DNA of 64,000 nt from Thermococcus sp. CX2 (GCF_012027555.1 NZ_SNUQ01000001.1:620001-684000); one strand, 5' to 3'. Positions 35,605 to 44,733 are shown, counted from the first letter of the stretch. The notes: generated from the letters alone by a model not told the origin. Numbers and translations: made by a program.

Positions 35605-36189
35605 TCACTTGGTCTTGCCCTTGTTGGCCCTCACACTGGGCCTGACCTTCTCGGCGCCCTTGCCCTTGTTCCTCAGGCCGCGGCTCTTCCTGCCAGCGCT
35701 GGTGAGTCCGCGGAAGACCCTGCCCTTGTGGGCCTTGCCGGCAATCCAGGCGATCTTCGGGTCGCTCTTTATGACGGGGTGGTGCGGGTCGACCATGATG
35801 ACCTCAAACCACTTGTACATTCCGTCCTCGCCGACCCAGTAGGAGTTGAGGACCTCAAGGTTCGGGAACTTGCGGGCGGCCTTCTCCTCGGCAATCCACT
35901 GGAGGCTCTTCTTCGGGCTGTACTTGACCATACCCATCTTGGAGGGCTTCCTACCGCCCTTCCACCTGGGCCTCTTCCTTCCGCCGCGCCTGACGCGAAC
36001 GCGAACGATGACGTAGCCCTGCTTGGCCTGGTAGCCGAGGCTCCTGGCCCTGTCGAGCCTGGTTGGGCGCTCAACCCTAACGACGCTCGGCTCCCTGCGC
36101 CACTTAATCATCCTAACCTTGAGAAGCTGACCGACGTAGGTCTTCTTCGGAGTCTTCCAGGCTTCCCTAATGTACTTGTACATTCCCAT
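35605..36189 (-). CDS. rpl15e: Large ribosomal subunit protein L15e
   Basis: 194-residue archaeal/eukaryotic-type ribosomal protein, very basic, with [20 protein letters not shown] at the start, [39 protein letters not shown] and the C-terminal lysine-rich tail. GAGGTG lies 5 nt before ATG at 36189; a GTG at 36198 overlaps that site and is rejected. It is the first gene of the operon with the RNA-binding protein and rnp3. Upstream is a roughly 70-nt leader with two hairpins (36213-36255), a possible target for regulation. T-rich sequence at about 35580-35600 follows the stop. Confidence 0.97.
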   Translation of the reverse strand: MGMYKYIREAWKTPKKTYVGQLLKVRMIKWRREPSVVRVERPTRLDRARSLGYQAKQGYVIVRVRVRRGGRKRPRWKGGRKPSKMGMVKYSPKKSLQWIAEEKAARKFPNLEVLNSYWVGEDGMYKWFEVIMVDPHHPVIKSDPKIAWIAGKAHKGRVFRGLTSAGRKSRGLRNKGKGAEKVRPSVRANKGKTK

Positions 36190-36259
36190 CTTTTCCACCT
36201 CACTTCCTCGTTTGTGGTTCTCCGCTTAGCGGAACATCCCGCGGGTTCCCCCGCCTAGT
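36190..36259 (-). promoter_or_regulatory. Structured 5' leader of rpl15e
   Basis: A TATA box (minus strand CTTTTAAAAAC, 36280-36290) places the transcript start near 36259. The leader then folds as GCGGG-GGAA-CCCGC (36241-36254, GNRA-type loop), followed by TCCGC-TAA-GCGGA (36221-36233), which extends with flanking bases. The two adjacent GC hairpins lie just before the ribosome-binding site. In this family of mRNAs, autogenous control by the ribosomal protein is a possible role, not shown here. Confidence 0.45.
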
Positions 36260-36318
36260 CGAGCGAAGTTGGAGATTGAGTTTTTAAAAGTTGCGGAGTA
36301 GTTTAGGCGGTGATAGCA

Positions 36319-37392
36319 ATGCGCCTCGACAAGCTCGTTTCCCTCATGGATAAGCAGGGTTTTAATGGAGCTTTGGTGAGCCCCGGCTCAAACCTCTACT
36401 ACCTGACCGGCCTGCACATCCATGAGGCAGGAGAGAGGCTGACCGTTCTGGCAGTGAATTCCGATGGAGAATATCACCTCCTGGCTCCAAGCCTCTACGA
36501 GAACGTTATCGAGGACTTCCCAGTTACCTTCTGGCGTGATGGAGAGAATCCCTACGAGAAGCTGGGGGGAATTTTGGGGGAGCTTGACATAGCCTCAGGC
36601 AGGCTCCTTGTCGAGAACACTATGAGGGCCGACTGGCTGATAGGCATCGAGAAGCTCCTCAGGGACTACGACCTCCATCCGCTCAGCAGTCTAATGCGCG
36701 AGTTGAGGATGAGGAAGGACAGAGAAGAGATAAGGCTCATGGAGAAGGCGGCCCAAGTCGTTGATGATGTCTTCGAGGAAATCCTCGCCATGGACTTAAT
36801 CGGTATGAGCGAGAGAGAGCTCGCTTTGAAAATCGAGCTGATGATAAGGGAGCGCTCCGACGGAATCTCCTTCGAGCCGATAGTGGCATCAGGAGAGAAT
36901 GGGGCTAATCCACACCACGCACCCAGCGAAAGGAAGCTGAAGAAGGGAGACCTCGTTATCCTCGACTACGGGGCCAGATGGAAGGGCTACTGCTCTGACA
37001 TAACGAGAACCATCGCGTTAGGAAAGCCGGACGAAAAGCTTCTAGAGATTTACGAGGTCGTCAAGAACGCCCAGGAGAGCGCCTTCCAGACCGTCCGCGA
37101 GGGGATAACGGCCAGGGAAGTCGACCGGGCCGCGAGAGAATACATAGCGAAGGCAGGCTACGGCAAATACTTCACCCACAGAACCGGCCACGGCCTGGGC
37201 TTAGACGTCCACGAGGAGCCATACATAGGGCCGGATGGAGAGGTAGTCCTGGAAAACGGCATGATCTTCACGATAGAGCCAGGAATATACCTCCCGGGCC
37301 TCGGGGGAGTCAGGATAGAGGACGATGTGGTTGTTGAAAACGGAAGGGGGGAGAGGCTAACCAAAGCTGAAAGGGATCTTGTTCAGCTGTGA
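36319..37392 (+). CDS. pepQ: Xaa-Pro dipeptidase (prolidase), M24 family
   Basis: Cytosolic metallopeptidase cleaving X-Pro dipeptides, of use to a peptide-fermenting archaeon. 357 residues with an N-terminal creatinase-like domain and a C-terminal pita-bread fold. The five dinuclear metal ligands are visible: Asp in VILDYGARW, Asp in CSDITRT, His in RTGHGLGLDVHEEP, Glu in FTIEPGIY and Glu in RIEDDVV. GGTGAT lies 4-5 nt before ATG at 36319. It is divergent from rpl15e and shares the AT-rich TTTTTAAAAG region with it. Confidence 0.95.
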   Translation: MRLDKLVSLMDKQGFNGALVSPGSNLYYLTGLHIHEAGERLTVLAVNSDGEYHLLAPSLYENVIEDFPVTFWRDGENPYEKLGGILGELDIASGRLLVENTMRADWLIGIEKLLRDYDLHPLSSLMRELRMRKDREEIRLMEKAAQVVDDVFEEILAMDLIGMSERELALKIELMIRERSDGISFEPIVASGENGANPHHAPSERKLKKGDLVILDYGARWKGYCSDITRTIALGKPDEKLLEIYEVVKNAQESAFQTVREGITAREVDRAAREYIAKAGYGKYFTHRTGHGLGLDVHEEPYIGPDGEVVLENGMIFTIEPGIYLPGLGGVRIEDDVVVENGRGERLTKAERDLVQL

Positions 37393-37408
37393 CAACTAAC
37401 GAAGAGGC

Positions 37409-37960
37409 TTATTGATCCCCCTCAAGCTCCTCCTCTATCCTCTTTATCTCCTCGTCGAGGATGTTCCTTATCTTCTTGAGCAGATCAAGGTATTCCATGA
37501 CGGTTTCCCTCTTCATCTTCCTCTCGTGCCCAGCCGCTTCAAGCTTCTTCTTGAGCCTCTCATGATAGTCAACGGCCGTGTAGAGGGTTCTCAAAGCCAG
37601 GTCGTTCGAGGTCTTGAGGTACTCCCATCCCCTCTCTGTGAGGCGGTACTTCACGCGCCTAACCTTTCCTCGGTACTCCTCCTTAGGTTCGAGGAGGCCC
37701 TCCTCGACCATCTTATTCAAAAGCGTGTAGAGATTGCTGTGGCTCGGCTTCCAGAGGCCGACGGTGAACTTTTCGAGCTCCTTCAAGAGTTCATAGCCAT
37801 GAGTTTCCCCCTTTAAGCCGACAATAACAAGAATTATATTCTTCAGGGGGACAGTAAACAGCCCCTTGATTATGCGCTTCTCTACATTATCGGTCGTTTC
37901 TACCACCCCCTTATCATAAATTTGTTCAAAAGGCTTATAAAATATATCCCTCAAAGACAT
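37409..37960 (-). CDS. PadR-like winged-helix transcriptional regulator
   Basis: About 183 residues. The PadR-type winged helix spans roughly residues 30-115 (LKNIILVIVGLKGETHGYEL, SHSNLYTLLNKMVEEGLL, RVKYRLTERGWEYL), followed by a long charged helix that should form the dimerisation coiled coil (MEYLDLLKKIRNILDEEIKR). Starts at 37960, 37975, 37990 and 38005 are all possible and none has a clear ribosome-binding site; 37960 fits a leaderless mRNA. It is divergent from the large MMPL transporter, and palindromic ACATGT repeats lie over the intergenic promoter, so it probably represses that transporter. The thrC-like fusion at 16-17.3 kb carries a related domain. Confidence 0.88.
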   Translation of the reverse strand: MSLRDIFYKPFEQIYDKGVVETTDNVEKRIIKGLFTVPLKNIILVIVGLKGETHGYELLKELEKFTVGLWKPSHSNLYTLLNKMVEEGLLEPKEEYRGKVRRVKYRLTERGWEYLKTSNDLALRTLYTAVDYHERLKKKLEAAGHERKMKRETVMEYLDLLKKIRNILDEEIKRIEEELEGDQ

Positions 37961-37977
37961 GTCGAACTTAGACATGT
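37934..37977 (+). promoter_or_regulatory. MMPL promoter with paired ACATGT sites (possible PadR operator)
   Basis: TATA element CTTATAAAAT at 37934-37943 puts the MMPL transcription start near 37965. Two GACATGT words lie at 37956-37962 and 37971-37977, 15 bp apart, flanking that start. The first is an 8-bp palindrome GACATGTC. Position and symmetry suit a dimeric repressor. Confidence 0.5.
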
Positions 37978-38019
37978 TTGAAAACTTCATATTGAAGAGT
38001 GACATAGACGGTGATGGCT

Positions 38020-41000
38020 ATGGCCTGGAACGAGTGGATAGTGAAGCACGCGAAGCTGGTAGTCGCGCTCTGGATAGTCATCATAATCCTCGCGGCGCCA
38101 CTAGCGGCGAAGCTGACGGACGTGACCAACTACAGCACCGACCAGTTCCTGCCGAACGACGTTGAGTCGGTCAAGGTTCAGGATATGCTGTCCCAGGACT
38201 TTCCAAGTTTCTCCCAGAGCGATAACCAGACCTACATGGTGATAACCAACATCAACGTGAACGATCCAAAGGCGAAAGAGGCCTACGAGCGCTTCAAGGC
38301 GGAAGCCAAGCCCTACGGTGACAACTTCACATCCTACTACGACGCGGTTGAGCTTCTCCAGAACCAGTCCTACGACATAGCCCTCAACCTGACGAAGCAG
38401 ACTGCCAACCTTACAGGAATTCTCTATATCTCAGCGCTGAACGCGAGCGACGCCTTCGGAGAAGTCCTTTCTCAGATGGAGCTCCTATCACAGTCAATCA
38501 ACATGACGAGGGAGAGCCTCCCTGAACTTGCCGGTGCATACCTTGAGCTGAGGCAGAACCTCACGCTCCTCTACAACCAGATGATGAGTCTCAAGGTCCT
38601 CATCAACTCCACTGACATGGCATACGTTGAGCTCAGCAGGAACCTCATAAACGCTAGCCAGCAGGAACTCGAAAAGGTGCTCATTGAGGAGATCTCAGAG
38701 AGTGTTCCGGAGGAAGAGAAAGCCCTCGTCCCCGTCATTGTGAAAACCGTAATGGCTTACGACACGAACGCCACAGGAGTTCTTGCAAAGGATCCAGTCC
38801 TGCTCAAGAAGGTTACGATTGGGCTGATGGAGAATGTTTTGGAAGAACAGGGCCTTTCTCTCGACGAGAAGACGCTTGAGGCCATCTACGAGAGTGGCGG
38901 AAACGTCGATGACATAGCAAAGGCCCTCTTGATTCAGGGCACCATCGAGAAGCTTGCCGGAATGCCCAACGCCAACGAGACTGCTAAGAAGCTTGTAGAA
39001 GTCGCGACGGCCGATCCAGAGGGGATACTAAGTGGTGAGAAGCTTGAGAACGCCACCCTGAGCGTCGTCGTCTCCCTCGCTGGAAACGTTGAAGGGATAG
39101 ACGTCGAGGACGTGGCAAAGAGGATCTACGAGGGCGAGAGCCCGAGAAAGATCGCCGAGGAGCTCTTCATTGACGAAATCAACTGGAAGCTGGAGGACAT
39201 TGACGCACCCGAGATCGTGAAGTGGGCCATGAAGGACACCCTAACGGCCGTTATTAAGGAGTATCCGCTGAGCGAGGAGGAGCTTGAGGCGTTAGTTAAG
39301 GAGAAGGTTAAGGCCCTGATCGGGGAGTACATAAACGAGAACTCGCAGGGCCTTGAGCTTCACATTGACACGGACGAGCTCGTGAACCTCGCCTTCAAGT
39401 TCAAGGACGACCCCAATGCCATAACAAGGGATGACGTTACGCCCATTGAGGAGTACATCTACCCGACGATCTACGATAAGGCGAAGAACTACATCGAGAT
39501 GCTCAAGAGCCCAGACAACACGACGATGCTCATCCTCTTCGTCCCACAGGGTCTCAAGGGAGTATCTGACCTCGAGAAGAGTTCAAAGGTTCAGTACGAG
39601 AACTCCCTGAAGGCCAAAGAAGTCGCGCTTAAGGAGTTTGGAAAGGCCTTCCCACAGGTCGAGGCCTACGTCAGCGGCACGCCGGTTCAGACCTATGAGA
39701 CCATCAAGTACGGCAAGGAGGACAACGACAAGACGACGAAGTTCAGCATCATCGGGGCGCTGATAGTGCTCTTCGTCATCATGGGCGCGGCACTGCTCGC
39801 AACACTCCTGCCGTTTACAGGTGTCGCAACCGCCACCCTCACTGCCCTCGGAATACTCTACCTCCTCGCCAAGGGCGATATCCTTGACGTCGGTAGCTGG
39901 GCCCAGATGCTCACCGTCACCACCGCCCTCGGACTGGGAATAGACTACTCAACCTACTACCTCCACAGGTTCAGGGAGTACCTAGCTGAAGGCTACGACC
40001 ACAACACTGCGGCAAGCGAGGCCTTGAAGCGCGCCAAGGACGCTGTGCTTGCCTCGGCCTCGACAGACATAATAGCCTTCGCCTCCTTCGTGCTCGCCTA
40101 CGAGTTCCCGATATTCAAGACAATGGGCATAATAGCCCCAATAGCCGTCATAACGGTGCTCCTGGCGTCTCTGACACTCATACCAGCAATAACTGTCCTG
40201 ATAGGCAACAAGCCGATATTCTGGTGGCCGAGGCATATCAAGCACATTGAGGGGATAGACATCCACGAGAAGAGCAGAATAGCCGACTGGGCAACGAGGC
40301 ACGCCAAGGTTGTCGTTCTCATAGCCCTACTCCTGACGGTTCCGGCCGCCTACAACTTCGCCAACTTCCACGGAACACACGACATCAAGCTCTTCATCCC
40401 GAAGGACAGCGATACCTACCACTTCCTCCAGCTGACGGAGGAGAAGATAGGTGCCAGTGTGGCGTCGCCGACCTACGTCGTCATCGAGTTCGACCACCCG
40501 GTGAGCGACAGCGATCTGGCCACCATCGACAGCATCGTGAAGAAGATAGAGAAGGTTGAGGGCGTTAAGTACGTCTACACAGTGACCCAGCCCTACGGAG
40601 AGCCGATTAGCGGCGTCGGCCTCGACGGGCTCAAGAGCCTCGGCGGCGACCGCTACATCTCCAAGGACGGAAAGAAGGTGCTCATCCAGGTGACAGGAAA
40701 GTACAGCGCCACCGACGAGCACTCCAAGGACATGGTGAAGGAGATAAGGTCCCTCCTCAAGGACGAGAAGAGCTCAGGAGAGCTCAAAGACGGGCTGGTA
40801 GGCGGAGCCACTGCACTGGCCCTCGACCTCAGCAACCTCATCAACGACGTCTTCTGGCACAGGATATTCCCAGTGGCGCTGCTGCTGATGTTCCTGTCGC
40901 TCATACCGACCCTCAAGGGACTGCCGGCGGTAATTACTACAATGGCCACCATAGCCACTGGCGTCCTGCTGAGCATCTGGCTCTCCAGCTGGCTCTTCGA

Positions 41001-41376
41001 GAGGGTCTTCGGGCAGCAGATAATGTGGTTCCTGCCCATGATGGTCTTCGTAGTGCTCATGGGAGTCGGCATCGACTACAACAGCTTCTTCCTTATCAAA
41101 GCAAGAGACGAGTTCGAGAGAAGAGAACCGAGGGAGGCCCTGGTAGTTGCAGCGGGAACCATGGACCTGCTCGTCATCGGCCTGGCAGCGGTGCTGGCGG
41201 CTACCTACGGCTCGCTGATGACAGGCGCAACCTGGGGAGTCAGGGAGATAGGATTCGCCCTAGCCATTGGAGTTCTCCTAACGGCCGCAATGGCAGTGTA
41301 CTTCGTAGGACCTGCCACTATGGCCCTCTTCGGCGAGAAGGCCTGGTGGCCGCTGTTCAAGAGAAAGAAGGATTGA
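38020..41376 (+). CDS. MMPL/RND superfamily transporter with very large periplasm-side domain
   Basis: 1118-residue integral membrane protein of the RND/MMPL (HpnN-like) type, which exports lipids or hydrophobic compounds. There is a single N-terminal helix (LVVALWIVIIILAAPLAAKL), then about 550 residues of helical extracytoplasmic domain rich in Asn-X-Ser/Thr sequons. A sterol-sensing-like six-helix bundle follows (LTVTTALGLGIDYSTYYLHR carries the proton-relay Asp), then a second external domain and a second six-helix bundle with LMGVGIDYNSFFLIKARDEF. The first external domain is unusually long. GGTGAT lies 4 nt before ATG at 38020. It is divergent from a PadR regulator and followed by a T-rich terminator. 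Confidence 0.93.
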   Translation: MAWNEWIVKHAKLVVALWIVIIILAAPLAAKLTDVTNYSTDQFLPNDVESVKVQDMLSQDFPSFSQSDNQTYMVITNINVNDPKAKEAYERFKAEAKPYGDNFTSYYDAVELLQNQSYDIALNLTKQTANLTGILYISALNASDAFGEVLSQMELLSQSINMTRESLPELAGAYLELRQNLTLLYNQMMSLKVLINSTDMAYVELSRNLINASQQELEKVLIEEISESVPEEEKALVPVIVKTVMAYDTNATGVLAKDPVLLKKVTIGLMENVLEEQGLSLDEKTLEAIYESGGNVDDIAKALLIQGTIEKLAGMPNANETAKKLVEVATADPEGILSGEKLENATLSVVVSLAGNVEGIDVEDVAKRIYEGESPRKIAEELFIDEINWKLEDIDAPEIVKWAMKDTLTAVIKEYPLSEEELEALVKEKVKALIGEYINENSQGLELHIDTDELVNLAFKFKDDPNAITRDDVTPIEEYIYPTIYDKAKNYIEMLKSPDNTTMLILFVPQGLKGVSDLEKSSKVQYENSLKAKEVALKEFGKAFPQVEAYVSGTPVQTYETIKYGKEDNDKTTKFSIIGALIVLFVIMGAALLATLLPFTGVATATLTALGILYLLAKGDILDVGSWAQMLTVTTALGLGIDYSTYYLHRFREYLAEGYDHNTAASEALKRAKDAVLASASTDIIAFASFVLAYEFPIFKTMGIIAPIAVITVLLASLTLIPAITVLIGNKPIFWWPRHIKHIEGIDIHEKSRIADWATRHAKVVVLIALLLTVPAAYNFANFHGTHDIKLFIPKDSDTYHFLQLTEEKIGASVASPTYVVIEFDHPVSDSDLATIDSIVKKIEKVEGVKYVYTVTQPYGEPISGVGLDGLKSLGGDRYISKDGKKVLIQVTGKYSATDEHSKDMVKEIRSLLKDEKSSGELKDGLVGGATALALDLSNLINDVFWHRIFPVALLLMFLSLIPTLKGLPAVITTMATIATGVLLSIWLSSWLFERVFGQQIMWFLPMMVFVVLMGVGIDYNSFFLIKARDEFERREPREALVVAAGTMDLLVIGLAAVLAATYGSLMTGATWGVREIGFALAIGVLLTAAMAVYFVGPATMALFGEKAWWPLFKRKKD

Positions 41377-41380
41377 ACTT

Positions 41381-41411
41381 TCACTTTTCCATTCTTTTCT
41401 ATCCTTTTTGC
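41381..41411 (+). terminator. T-rich terminator after the MMPL transporter
   Basis: Pyrimidine-rich run ending CTATCCTTTTTGCG within 35 bp of the stop codon, with no stable hairpin, as expected for an archaeal intrinsic terminator. Confidence 0.4.
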
Positions 41412-41433
41412 GTGGGAGTGAAAACCCAAAAAC

Positions 41434-41441
41434 CTTAAATA
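41434..41441 (+). promoter_or_regulatory. TATA box of leuS
   Basis: CTTAAATA, within ACCTTAAATACC. The predicted transcription start about 26 bp downstream falls at 41463-41464, exactly at the ATG of the leader micro-ORF. Confidence 0.55.
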
Positions 41442-41463
41442 CCAAAACCCGTTACCTACCCCG

Positions 41464-41517
41464 ATGCCTATGAGGGGGGAGTGTCTTCTCCACCGCTGGA
41501 ATCACGCCGATGTCTGA
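41464..41517 (+). CDS. Leaderless leader micro-ORF upstream of leuS (17 aa)
   Basis: ATG at 41464 opens MPMRGECLLHRWNHADV and stops at TGA 41515-41517. The TATA box places the transcript start at this ATG, so it would be translated from a leaderless mRNA 75 nt before leuS. It contains adjacent Leu codons CTT CTC. The run AGGGGGG (41473-41479) inside it can pair with CCCCCCT (41530-41536) beyond its stop, and that pairing would be disturbed by a ribosome on the micro-ORF. Function as a regulatory leader peptide is inference. Confidence 0.4.
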   Translation: MPMRGECLLHRWNHADV

Positions 41518-41591
41518 TTACCCCAATAACCCCCCTATTCTGGAGTTTCCATTCTCAGGCTCTTTTGAAAAAACTTCGAGGAGGTTTAGGC

Positions 41592-44486
41592 ATGGAGGAG
41601 CTTAACTTCAAGGCTATTGAGGAGAAGTGGCAGAAGCGCTGGCTGGAGGAAAAGGTCTTCGAGCCGAAGAGAGAAGATAAGCCAAAGTTCTACATAACGG
41701 TCGCCTTCCCCTACCTCTCAGGACACCTGCACGTCGGCCACGCGAGGACCTACACGATTCCCGACGTCATAGCGCGCTTTAAGAGGATGCAGGGCTATAA
41801 CGTGCTGTTCCCAATGGGCTGGCACATCACAGGGGCCCCGATAGTCGGAATCGCCGAGAGGATAAAGAACCGCGACCCCAAAACCATCCACATCTACCGC
41901 GACGTCTACAAGGTGCCCGAGGAGATACTGTGGAAGTTCGAGGATCCGAAGGAGATAGTCAAGTATTTCATGAAGGCCGCGAGGGAGACCTTCATAAGGG
42001 CCGGCTTCTCCGTTGACTGGAGCAGGGAGTTCCACACCACCAACCTGTTCCCGCCCTTCAGCAAGTTCATAGAGTGGCAGTTCTGGACGCTCAAGGACAT
42101 GGGGCTGGTCGTTAAGGGCGCCCACAGGGTTAGATGGGATCCAGTTGTTGGCACTCCGCTCGGCGACCACGATATAATGGAGGGCGAGGACGTTCAGATA
42201 CTTGAGTACGTCATCATCAAGTTTATCCTGGAGGAGAACGGCGAGGAAATATACATGCCGGCCGCTACGCTGAGGCCGGAGACGGTCTATGGAGTAACCA
42301 ACATGTGGCTGAATCCAGAGGCGATCTACGTCAAAGCAAAGGTCAGGCGCGGCGATAGGGAAGAGACCTGGATAATCAGCAAGGAGGCAGCCTATAAGCT
42401 CTCCTTCCAGGACAGGGAAATTGAGGTCATCGAGGAGTTCAAGGGCGAGAGACTCATTGGTAAGTACGTGAAGAACCCCGTAACGGGCGACGAGGTCATA
42501 ATTCTGCCGGCTGAGTTTGTTGACCCGGACAACGCGACCGGAGTTGTTATGAGCGTTCCTGCTCATGCCCCATTCGACCACGTGGCTTTAGAGGATTTGA
42601 AGAAGGAAACCGAGATTCTGCTGAAGTACGACATCGACCCGCGTGTGGTTGAGGAGATAAGCTACATCTCGCTGATAAAGCTTGAGGGCTACGGCGAGTT
42701 CCCGGCGGTTGAGGAAGTTGAGAAGCTCGGCGTGAAGAGCCAGAAGGATGAGGAGAAGCTCGAAGAGGCCACAAAGAACATCTACAAGGCAGAGTATCAC
42801 AAAGGAGTCTTCAAGATTGAGCCCTACGCAGGCAAGCCCGTTCAGGAGGTTAAGGACCTAATAGCGAAGGAGCTCCAGGAGAAGGGCATCGCCGAGATAA
42901 TGTACGAGTTCGCCGAGAAGCCGGTCATTTCAAGGTTCGGCAACCAGGCAGTTATCAAGATAATCCACGACCAGTGGTTCATCGACTACGGAAACCCTGA
43001 GTGGAAGGAGAAGGCGAGGGAAGCTCTAGCCAACATGACGATTTATCCAGAGAGCAGGCGCACACAGTTCGAGGCGGTAATAGACTGGCTCGACAAGAAG
43101 GCCTGCGCGAGGAAAGTTGGCCTTGGAACACCACTCCCATGGGATCCAGAGTGGGTAATCGAGAGCCTGAGCGACTCGACCATCTACATGGCCTACTACA
43201 CCATAAGCAGGCACATCAACAAGCTGAGAGAAGAGGGCAGGCTCGACCCCGAGAAGCTCGACAGGGAGTTCTTCGACTACCTGTTCAGGGAGGAGTTCAG
43301 CGAAGAGAGGGAGAAGGAGCTGGCTGAGAAGACAGGCATTCCGGCAGAGATAATCCACGAGATGAAGGAGGAGTTCGAGTACTGGTACCCGCTCGACTGG
43401 CGTTGCTCGGCGAAAGACTTAATCCCGAACCACCTGACGTTCTTCATCTTCAACCACGTGGCGATATTCAGGAAGGAGCACTGGCCGAGGGGCATAGCCG
43501 TAAACGGCTTCGGAACGCTCGAAGGCCAGAAGATGAGCAAGAGCAAGGGCAACGTGCTGAACTTCATTGACGCCATCGAGGAGAACGGCGCAGACGTTGT
43601 GAGGCTCTACATAATGGGTTTGGCTGAACACGACAGTGACTTCGACTGGCGCAGGAAGGAGGTCGGCAAGCTCAGGAAGCAGGTCGAGAGGTTCTACGAG
43701 CTGGTGAGCGAGTTCGCGAGCTATGAAGCAAAGGAGGATGTCGAACTCAAGGACATCGACAGGTGGATGCTGCACCGCCTGAACAAGGCCATTGAAGGAG
43801 CCACCAAGGCCCTGGAGGAGTTCAGGACGAGGACGGCCGTGCAGTGGGCTTTCTACAGTGTGCTGAACGACCTGCGCTGGTATCTAAGGAGAACCGAGGG
43901 AAGAGACGACGAGGCAAAGCGCTACGTGCTGAGAACCCTCGCCGACGTATGGGTCAGGCTCATGGCCCCGTTCACACCGCACATCAGCGAGGAGCTCTGG
44001 GAGAAGCTCGGCGGAGAGGGCTTCGTGAGCTTGGCGAAGTGGCCCGAGCCTAACCCGGCCTGGTGGAACGAGACCATCGAACTGGAGGAAGAGTACGTCA
44101 AGAACCTCATCGAGGACATCAAGGAGATAATCCGCGTGGCAAAGATAGAGGATGCAAAGAGGGCATACATCTACACGGCTCCAGAGTGGAAGTGGCGCGT
44201 TGCTGAGGTCGTCGCTGAAAAGAGGGACTTCAAGGCAGCCATGTCCGAGCTCATGAAGGACCCGGAGATGAGGAAGCACGGCAAGGAGATAAGCAAGATG
44301 ATACAGCGCCTGATAAAGGACAGGACCTTTGAAATCAAGCGCATCGACGAGGAGAAGGCTCTGAGAGAAGCCAAGGACTTCATCGAGAAGGAGCTTGGCA
44401 TCGAAATAATCATCAACCCAGAGGAGGATAAGGGAGGAAAGAAGAAGGCCGCGATGCCGATGAAGCCGGCGGTGTTTGTGGAGTGA
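41592..44486 (+). CDS. leuS: Leucyl-tRNA synthetase (archaeal type)
   Basis: 964-residue class I synthetase charging tRNA-Leu. HIGH-type motif in AFPYLSGHLHVGHARTYT (about 36-53), an editing CP1 domain with LRPETVYGVTNMWLNPEA and the SVPAHAPFDHVAL segment, the KMSKS loop in EGQKMSKSKGNVLNF, then the anticodon-binding helical domain and an archaeal C-terminal domain ending with KKKAAMPMKPAVFVE. GAGGAGG lies upstream of ATG at 41592; in-frame upstream codons (41481) have no such site. The roughly 130-nt leader holds a micro-ORF and a potential long-range stem. Confidence 0.97.
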   Translation: MEELNFKAIEEKWQKRWLEEKVFEPKREDKPKFYITVAFPYLSGHLHVGHARTYTIPDVIARFKRMQGYNVLFPMGWHITGAPIVGIAERIKNRDPKTIHIYRDVYKVPEEILWKFEDPKEIVKYFMKAARETFIRAGFSVDWSREFHTTNLFPPFSKFIEWQFWTLKDMGLVVKGAHRVRWDPVVGTPLGDHDIMEGEDVQILEYVIIKFILEENGEEIYMPAATLRPETVYGVTNMWLNPEAIYVKAKVRRGDREETWIISKEAAYKLSFQDREIEVIEEFKGERLIGKYVKNPVTGDEVIILPAEFVDPDNATGVVMSVPAHAPFDHVALEDLKKETEILLKYDIDPRVVEEISYISLIKLEGYGEFPAVEEVEKLGVKSQKDEEKLEEATKNIYKAEYHKGVFKIEPYAGKPVQEVKDLIAKELQEKGIAEIMYEFAEKPVISRFGNQAVIKIIHDQWFIDYGNPEWKEKAREALANMTIYPESRRTQFEAVIDWLDKKACARKVGLGTPLPWDPEWVIESLSDSTIYMAYYTISRHINKLREEGRLDPEKLDREFFDYLFREEFSEEREKELAEKTGIPAEIIHEMKEEFEYWYPLDWRCSAKDLIPNHLTFFIFNHVAIFRKEHWPRGIAVNGFGTLEGQKMSKSKGNVLNFIDAIEENGADVVRLYIMGLAEHDSDFDWRRKEVGKLRKQVERFYELVSEFASYEAKEDVELKDIDRWMLHRLNKAIEGATKALEEFRTRTAVQWAFYSVLNDLRWYLRRTEGRDDEAKRYVLRTLADVWVRLMAPFTPHISEELWEKLGGEGFVSLAKWPEPNPAWWNETIELEEEYVKNLIEDIKEIIRVAKIEDAKRAYIYTAPEWKWRVAEVVAEKRDFKAAMSELMKDPEMRKHGKEISKMIQRLIKDRTFEIKRIDEEKALREAKDFIEKELGIEIIINPEEDKGGKKKAAMPMKPAVFVE

Positions 44487-44537
44487 TTGGATTTCATAGC
44501 CTTTATCTATTTTCTTGATGAGGAAGAAGAGAAAGCA

Positions 44538-44708
44538 TTAATGACGATACTCACTCCAGAGGCCGAAGATAATCGCCCCGAAGAACAGCGCCATTGCAGC
44601 CCACATCTGCTTGGCATGATCTTTGGCTTTTATGCCAATTATTCCAACCACTATAGAGTAAATAAAGAAAAAGACTCCAACGATGGCATCTATCATGTCG
44701 ACATTCAT
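44538..44708 (-). CDS. Small two-helix membrane protein (56 aa)
   Basis: 56 residues. MNVDMIDAIVGVFFFIYSIV opens a first hydrophobic helix that runs to about residue 26, followed by a short basic loop KAKDHAKQ and a second helix MWAAMALFFGAIIFGLW, with a SEYRH tail. GGAGGA lies 5-7 nt before ATG at 44708, so it is a genuine gene despite its size. It sits 25 bp after another hydrophobic peptide on the same strand and behind the same promoter at 44955-44964. No family recognised. A membrane-resident accessory or immunity-type protein for the neighbouring peptide is possible but untested. Confidence 0.72.
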   Translation of the reverse strand: MNVDMIDAIVGVFFFIYSIVVGIIGIKAKDHAKQMWAAMALFFGAIIFGLWSEYRH

Positions 44709-44733
44709 AGAGTCTCCTCCATTTCTAGTTGTG

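Noticed and set aside
41481-41591. N-terminal extension of LeuRS
   Set aside because: Not conserved in the family as I know it, and it has no ribosome-binding site; ATG at 41592 is preceded by GAGGAGG.
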